Assembly (NCBI GenBank): GCA_017445015.1
Contig: JAFSVL010000080.1
Span: forward strand, 1-64,000
DNA length: 64,000 nt
Direction: 5' to 3'
From: Bacteroidales bacterium
GTDB lineage: Bacteria; Bacteroidota; Bacteroidia; Bacteroidales; UBA932
In this document: positions 59,088 through 64,000 of the stretch, in pieces
Layout of the letters: each line of letters starts with the position of its first letter
Numbering within the stretch: position 1 is the first letter of the stretch
Made by a program: the position numbers and the translations under genes
The notes under the pieces: model-generated
What the model was told of the DNA's origin: nothing
The model's input: only the letters and a program-made list of their open reading frames with translations
The model's database searches: none

Positions 59088-60698
59088 ATGAAAAAACCAA
59101 TCTTTGCAGCAGCATTCGCGGTGCTGGCTCTGGCTGCATGCCAGAAGATCCGGGAATCCGAAACGGTTCAGGAAGCCATTGAAGTTAATGGGATAGAGGT
59201 AAAGTTGATCGCTACAATCGGCACCGGCGCCAAAGTCACCTATACGGATGACACCAACAGCCTCAAGGCTGCCTGGGAAGCGGGGGACAAGGTCTCCGTC
59301 ATCAGCCTTGATTCCGGCGGCGGAGTGCTCCACAATGACATCTTCACCGCAGACGCTGCCGGCAAGAGTTCTACTTTCTCCGGCACCTTTACGGGCGCAG
59401 CCGATGCCGCCGCCGTTGTTGTCTACTATCCTGCATTTACGGAAGGCACACTCGAGACAGGCATGTCCACCGTCGCAGACGATGCGGGTTATCCCTATCT
59501 GGGCAATCTCCAGTCGGGCTCCTCCAAGTTCGGCATCATGAACGTCTCAGGATATTATCACGCATACGCTACGCCTGTGGCAATGGACCAGACGCCCGGT
59601 CATGTCTGGAAGTATACGATAATGAGGGGTGCCGCCGACCTTGCCGGTCTCAAGGAAGCTACACCTGTGATGACGGTAAGCCTGGAGCACCTGAGCGGCG
59701 TCTTCAAGATTTCGCTCAACCTGCCCGTTGCCGGCATGACCGTCAACAGGATTTCACTCAACTTCGGCAGCAACAGTTGTTTTTATGCCGGCAATACCTT
59801 TTCTGTCAACCCCGGCACGCCCTTGTCCAGCGGTTTCTATTACTCCTCGACTTCGGCCAGCATGAGATGCGGGGCCCTTTCGGCGCATCAGGGAACAGGC
59901 ATTACCTTTGCGGGAACCGCCGGCACGCTGTATTTCCCGATTCCGGTCAACCCCAACAGAAGATTCTCGAACCTTGAATCAGTGACGATTACCTGCGGTA
60001 GCGACACGTATACCGTTCCCACAGGCTATACCGGCGAAACTGAGTTCTCTCCGGGCAAAATGTACAGGATGAACGTGACGCTTCCCAAGGTGGTCATGCA
60101 GCACAGTTTCGACAAGGATAACTTCAGTACTACCGGTACAGAAGGCATATGGTGGGGGCCTTATGATGATATTTGTCTCAAACCCCTGAGCCTTGACGGT
60201 GTTGACAGGACATGGACCTACGAAAGTTCCGACACGGAGGCCGCCACTGTCTCCTCTGACGGTGTCGTAAGCCTGAAAGGTGCTTCTGTAAGCCCGAACT
60301 CTGCAAACCATTATAGTGTGGTGTGGGCGGATGCAACCATCACTGCAACGTCTGGGGACGGCCGGGTCCTGAGCACCCGCGTTGTCGGATCGGTTTATTA
60401 TCAGGCATTCGTCGGCTGGTGGGAGTATCTTCCTTATACGAAGAAGCTTTCTGTAGGAGCGACCAGCCCGCTGAATATGAATTACCAAACGGGTACCGGC
60501 GGTACCCGGACGCTTACCACCACCGAACATTCCGGCTTTACCCTTTATTCGAGTGACCCTTCAGTGGCTACCTGGACCGTTACAGACGAGTGGCAGTCGG
60601 CCATCACCGCTGTTGCTGCCGGGACCGCCACCCTCAGCATCGGAATCCCCGACGATTCCGGTATCGTAATTACTGTGGCAAACGTTACCGTGGAGTAA
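59088..60698 (+). CDS. Fimbrillin-like surface lipoprotein with Ig-like C-terminal domain
   Basis: The 536-residue protein has a lipoprotein signal (MKKPIFAAAFAVLALAAC, Cys at 18). The opening LIATIGTGAKVTYTDDTNSL followed by AAWEAGDKVSVIS is typical of fimbrillin/Mfa-type or related adhesin N-domains, then LEHLSGVFKISL, and FSPGKMYRMNVTLPK ends that domain. The last 170 residues contain bacterial Ig-like motifs (TWTYESSDTEAATVSSDGVV, FTLYSSDPSVATWTV, and AAGTATLSIG). It is probably exposed on the surface. It ends overlapping the convergent S46 gene by 14 nt. The 32 residues encoded upstream of ATG 59088 are a shadow of the small ORF. Confidence 0.78.
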   Translation: MKKPIFAAAFAVLALAACQKIRESETVQEAIEVNGIEVKLIATIGTGAKVTYTDDTNSLKAAWEAGDKVSVISLDSGGGVLHNDIFTADAAGKSSTFSGTFTGAADAAAVVVYYPAFTEGTLETGMSTVADDAGYPYLGNLQSGSSKFGIMNVSGYYHAYATPVAMDQTPGHVWKYTIMRGAADLAGLKEATPVMTVSLEHLSGVFKISLNLPVAGMTVNRISLNFGSNSCFYAGNTFSVNPGTPLSSGFYYSSTSASMRCGALSAHQGTGITFAGTAGTLYFPIPVNPNRRFSNLESVTITCGSDTYTVPTGYTGETEFSPGKMYRMNVTLPKVVMQHSFDKDNFSTTGTEGIWWGPYDDICLKPLSLDGVDRTWTYESSDTEAATVSSDGVVSLKGASVSPNSANHYSVVWADATITATSGDGRVLSTRVVGSVYYQAFVGWWEYLPYTKKLSVGATSPLNMNYQTGTGGTRTLTTTEHSGFTLYSSDPSVATWTVTDEWQSAITAVAAGTATLSIGIPDDSGIVITVANVTVE

Positions 60699-62679
60699 TG
60701 AATCCCAGTTCGGCGAGCAGGGCATCGGCGCGGGCGTAGTGGCGCAGGGTCCAGAGGACGAAGCGGATATCCACGCAGACGCAGCGGTTGTAGTCCGGTG
60801 TATAGAGCCAGTCGGAGGCAAGGGACTCCTTGTTTCCGTCAAATGCAAGGCCGATGATTTCCCCGCGGGCATTGAGTACGGGACTGCCGGAATTCCCGCC
60901 GGTGATGTCGTTGCCCGTCAGGAAATTGACCGGAGGGATGCCGCGGGATGTGCGCAGCAGCGTTTCCCATCGCCCGGGTACGGCATAATCAAAGTCTCCC
61001 GGACGAATTTTTTCCAAGATGCCGCGGTGCGTGCTCTGCCAGTGTCCGTACAGTCCGTCGGCAGGGGAGTAGCCTCCTACGCGGCCGAAGCTGAGGCGCA
61101 TCGTCGAATTGGCGTCCGGATATTGCAGGGCCTTTCCCCGGGCGGCGTAAACGGCGCGGATATAGCGTCTGCCCAGTTCCCGCAGTGACGGCTTTCCCTG
61201 CAGGGAGTCTGCCCGGCGGTTGAAATCGGCAATGCTTACGTCGCCGAAGAAGCGGCACAAGGGATCTCCGGCGGCAAGGCGTCCAGACGGCCAGAGGGCT
61301 TCGCACAGCGCGTCGAAGTCCCTGCCGTACTGCCGGTACAATTGTTTCTGGTACGGTCCCCAGCAGGAACTGTCCACCTTTTCGTAATAGACTTGCAGGC
61401 TGTATCGCAGTAGCGCTTTTTCCGTATCCGGGTCGATGGAAGCGTAGTCCTTTTCAATCTGGGCGAAAACCTGCGCTTCTCGCCCTGCATCGGGCCTGCG
61501 CATGAGCGAGTTCAGGCGCGTGGCAATCAGCGCCAGCCGCGTGCCCCGCACCAGGGTTTCACGGTAATAGACGCGATTCCTTTCGGCCTTCTCAATCGCT
61601 TTGTATCCCGATTCCAGCGCATTGAGCAAGGAATCAGGAAGCCCCAGCCGCGCTTCCTCGTCCGCCTTGGATGCTGCCACGCCGAAACGCCGGCTGCATG
61701 CCCTCTGGCCTTCCTGCAACTCCTGCACATTGCTCAGGGCGAAGAATTTGTCGGCGTATTTCCGGCGTACGGAAGCATCCTGTTCCATCTTTTGCTTGAT
61801 GATCTGCATCTGTGCTCCGCGCACTTCATTGCAGATGGGCAGCGACACTTCCGTAAGGAACCGTACCTTGGCGGCGGAGGCATAGCGGTCGGTGCGTCCG
61901 GGATAGCCCAGCACCATCGCAAAGTCTCCTTCTTTGTAGCCTTTCGAACTGATTTTAAGGTGTTTGCGCGGATGATAAGGCTTCCCGTCCCGGTAGCAGC
62001 GATACAGCGCGAAATCACATTTCTGCTGGGGCCATTCCCAATTGTCGATATCGCCCCCAAAGGCCGCGATGCCCGTAGGCGGGGCCGCCACGAGCCGCAG
62101 GTCGGTACAGGTTTCGTAGAGGGCGAGATAGTATTTTTCTCCGGCCCACATCTCGCTCAGGCTTGCTTCCAGCCCGGTTTTTTCCTTGTAGCGCGTTTCC
62201 AGGATATGGCTGAGCCTGCGCATCCCCGCGCCCTTGCCGCTACGCGAGAGTTCCTCCCTGAGCGCCTCCACTTCCTGCGTTACGTCCAGTACCTTGCGCA
62301 GAAAATAGGCGGTCTTTCCCCGGATGGGGATTTCCTCCTCCCGTGAAGCGGCCCAAAAGCCTTCCTCAAGATAATTGTGCAGGGAATCGCACAGGTTATA
62401 TACATCCGAATAGGCGCAATGGTGGTTGGTCATCAGCAGGCCGTCCTCCGACACCATCGATCCGGTACAGCCGAAGTCCAGGGAAACGATGGCGTCCTTG
62501 AGCGAGACGCGCTCTTCGTCGTAAATCGTGCCGGCAGGCAGGCGGAGCCCTTCGCGCTGCATGTTCTGCACCAGGGCGCGGGAAAGGCTGTTGACCATCC
62601 ACATTCCCTCGTCAGCCAGCGCTGCTGCGCACATCATGGTCCCCAGAACCGCAGAAAGCAACATTTTCCGTATCATCAT
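60685..62679 (-). CDS. S46 family dipeptidyl-peptidase (DPP7-like)
   Basis: The 664-residue secreted serine peptidase has a signal peptide and the chymotrypsin-like set: His in LLMTNHHCAYSDV, Asp in GGDIDNWEWPQQ, Ser in ITGGNSGSPVLNARGE. It starts the mature part with DEGMWMVNSL, the N-terminal clamp that gives dipeptidyl activity. The segment IIGLAFDGNKES has Gly where DPP11 enzymes carry Arg, which points to DPP7-type hydrophobic preference rather than acidic. It is somewhat shorter than the usual 700-720 residues. The outer-membrane barrel gene lies 7 nt upstream on the same strand. Confidence 0.9.
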   Translation of the reverse strand: MMIRKMLLSAVLGTMMCAAALADEGMWMVNSLSRALVQNMQREGLRLPAGTIYDEERVSLKDAIVSLDFGCTGSMVSEDGLLMTNHHCAYSDVYNLCDSLHNYLEEGFWAASREEEIPIRGKTAYFLRKVLDVTQEVEALREELSRSGKGAGMRRLSHILETRYKEKTGLEASLSEMWAGEKYYLALYETCTDLRLVAAPPTGIAAFGGDIDNWEWPQQKCDFALYRCYRDGKPYHPRKHLKISSKGYKEGDFAMVLGYPGRTDRYASAAKVRFLTEVSLPICNEVRGAQMQIIKQKMEQDASVRRKYADKFFALSNVQELQEGQRACSRRFGVAASKADEEARLGLPDSLLNALESGYKAIEKAERNRVYYRETLVRGTRLALIATRLNSLMRRPDAGREAQVFAQIEKDYASIDPDTEKALLRYSLQVYYEKVDSSCWGPYQKQLYRQYGRDFDALCEALWPSGRLAAGDPLCRFFGDVSIADFNRRADSLQGKPSLRELGRRYIRAVYAARGKALQYPDANSTMRLSFGRVGGYSPADGLYGHWQSTHRGILEKIRPGDFDYAVPGRWETLLRTSRGIPPVNFLTGNDITGGNSGSPVLNARGEIIGLAFDGNKESLASDWLYTPDYNRCVCVDIRFVLWTLRHYARADALLAELGFITPR

Positions 62680-62686
62680 GGTCAGG

Positions 62687-64000
62687 CTAAAAAGTATAGT
62701 AAATCGAAAGACTTCCCCCCGTGCGGGCCGTGTGCCTGAGCAGGCCGTCCAGGGCGGAACTGTGGGTAAAAGCGGCGTTCACCGAAATGGCGCGCCGGCC
62801 GCCAAGCGGCAGCGACCAACGGATATCGAGCGAGCCCCCGGCCACCGGTGCGCTCAGGAAGGCGAATTCTTCTTCCAGGGGGCGCGTCAGTTGTGCGCCT
62901 TCCGCGGAAGTTTCATAGTTCCCGCTGATGCTGATTTCATCGGCTGCCGCATCGAGTGGATGCCGGTATCGTCCGGACAGCGCGAGGCTGAACTGCCCGG
63001 CCCTCCCGCCGGCATCGAACCGGCGTTCCAGCGAGAACTGCGGTTCTATCGTCCGGAAATGCTGCGAGAAGAGCAGGGGATATTCGCGATAGCGCTGAAG
63101 CGAAGACCGCATCCGCAGGGCGGCGCTCCCGGACCATTTCCGTCCGTCGTAGGCATAGCACGCCCCCAACTGCATCCGCTCGCCCCAGTAACAGTCGCTC
63201 AGGGAAGAATAGGTGAAATAGCGGCGGACGGAGGACGCGGGGTCGAGCTCCTGCCGCTGAAGGCTTCTCATTCCGAGCATCTGCTCCAGCGACCAGTCCA
63301 GACAGAAGCGGTGCCCTCCCGAACGGAGCAGCAGTTCATCCGCATAGCGAAGCGTCTGTGTATCCCCGTAGTGGAGATTGTTGTAGCCGGTTTCTTCCTG
63401 CGAACCATAGCTGTAGCGGGCGTGGAAGTCGTTCCGGAGCAGCAGGCGGTTCTTTTCCCATTCGAGGGAGAGGTCGCCGCAGAAGCCGTTGTTTTCCTTA
63501 TAGCGGCGGTTCTCGGCGCTGGAAAAACCGGCCGACGAATAGAGCCAGAGGCCGTAGATGCGGAAGAGGTATTTCTCGCTGGTGGCGTCCACCTGCATAT
63601 ATTCCACCTGCTCGGTGTTGCGCAGCCAGCCCGCGGAGAGCCCCGCCCGGAAATGCTCGCCGATATACGACACGCCGGGCGCGATACTGACGTCCATCCG
63701 CGTATTTTTGTTGCGCAGGTCCTTGTGCTTCGCGAAAATGCCCGCGCGGTACTGTGCGTCGATGCCGATGCGCCACTTGCCCAGCGGGTAGGCGAGGCTT
63801 CCGCCCAGGCTGTAGGTCTCTTGCGTCACATTGCCGGGAATGGAGTCGCAGAGCATGAACGGCGTCTCGTACGGGTCGATCCAGCCCCGCCAGCGGGACT
63901 GCGTGCCATAGTCGTAGCCATATTCGAAATGTCCGTGCAGCATCAGGCCCTTCTTGACGGTGACCGCCTCGGCGCCCAGCAGGCCGCGGACGGAGAAGAG
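62687..64000 (-). CDS. Outer-membrane beta-barrel protein, possibly DUF6850 family (5' end outside window)
   Basis: The frame is open from the window end to the stop at 62687 and encodes at least 438 residues with no start inside the window that must be used (an internal ATG at 63943 is unlikely to be the true start). The sequence is a run of amphipathic strands with aromatic girdles, QETYSLGGSLAYPLGKWRIG and KDLRNKNTRMDVSIAPGVSY among them, closing SGGSLSIYYTF-like with terminal Phe. This resembles the DUF6850 barrel family, but I hold that name loosely. It is followed after 7 nt by the S46 peptidase gene. Confidence 0.7.
   Translation of the reverse strand, partial: LFSVRGLLGAEAVTVKKGLMLHGHFEYGYDYGTQSRWRGWIDPYETPFMLCDSIPGNVTQETYSLGGSLAYPLGKWRIGIDAQYRAGIFAKHKDLRNKNTRMDVSIAPGVSYIGEHFRAGLSAGWLRNTEQVEYMQVDATSEKYLFRIYGLWLYSSAGFSSAENRRYKENNGFCGDLSLEWEKNRLLLRNDFHARYSYGSQEETGYNNLHYGDTQTLRYADELLLRSGGHRFCLDWSLEQMLGMRSLQRQELDPASSVRRYFTYSSLSDCYWGERMQLGACYAYDGRKWSGSAALRMRSSLQRYREYPLLFSQHFRTIEPQFSLERRFDAGGRAGQFSLALSGRYRHPLDAAADEISISGNYETSAEGAQLTRPLEEEFAFLSAPVAGGSLDIRWSLPLGGRRAISVNAAFTHSSALDGLLRHTARTGGSLSIYYTF

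Overview
This window looks like a chromosome segment of a bacterium of the Bacteroidota, most likely order Bacteroidales. Several signs agree: promoters of the TTTG / TAnnTTTG type; the lineage-typical clusters DUF4271-hemD-rnpA-yidD, ricT-gldH-trmB and TolC-adaptor-RND pump-PG0541-like protein; and DUF2723, YfhO, DUF5106, S46 peptidase, fimbrillin-like and M13 peptidase genes. Most genes are GC-rich. The AAA ATPase genes and the decayed zone near 28.7-31.7 kb are visibly richer in AT. Genus cannot be told from the sequence by eye.

Layout. 0-4.5 kb: end of an unidentified gene, a YeiH-type transporter, a small membrane protein, a candidate non-coding RNA, and an AAA/DUF4143 ATPase. 3.6-7.4 kb (minus): a secreted unknown protein and a large HExxH / propeller / barrel protein. 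7.5-12.3 kb: DUF5106-thioredoxin lipoprotein, galM, thyA, folA and an NSS transporter. 12.4-17.5 kb: mutS, a second AAA ATPase and a glycosyltransferase. 17.7-26.2 kb: a tightly packed run yfhO-ksgA-GH2-M13-histidine phosphatase. 26.2-28.8 kb (minus): an MBOAT / SGNH-like O-acylation pair. 28.8-31.7 kb: a gene graveyard (broken AAA ATPase, SIMPL gene, broken IS transposase, truncated FISUMP gene, short repeats). 31.7-34.7 kb: tRNA-Leu diverging from an aminopeptidase P-fabG-comF run. 34.7-39.6 kb (minus): pgk, SUI1 factor, DUF4271, hemD, rnpA, yidD, aminotransferase. 39.7-44.6 kb: rRNA-methyltransferase-like gene, DUF2723 protein, lgt. 44.7-50.5 kb: tripartite RND efflux operon. 50.5-55.4 kb: trxA, outer-membrane barrel, LOG protein, DNA polymerase III delta prime, ricT, gldH, trmB, tRNA-Ala. 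55.5-64 kb: secreted UGSC-like fusion protein, membrane LuxR regulator diverging from a fimbrillin-like lipoprotein, S46 dipeptidyl-peptidase and a partial outer-membrane barrel protein.

The most unusual material is between the genes. (1) Three intergenic elements (1513-1598, 9484-9594, 52916-53039) fold as an outer stem plus three hairpins. The junction strands are conserved, while the arms differ but stay base-paired, which is strong by-eye covariation. Two more elements (27237-27315, 40596-40670) share a different 28-nt core inside unrelated long outer stems; one of those stems begins inside a coding sequence. (2) Two different AAA ATPase genes carry the same promoter arrangement, AACCTTTT-N9-TTTTGGTT over the -33 box. 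(3) At least nine protein genes have a TAnnTTTG -7 box ending only 4-8 nt before ATG, which predicts leaderless or nearly leaderless mRNAs. (4) A secreted protein joins a UGSC-like (seleno)protein domain, with Cys in the Sec position, to a DGLPIVPPT-type domain.

I saw no CRISPR array, intact prophage, complete insertion sequence or rRNA gene. All family names come from recognising motifs and layout; no database search was run.
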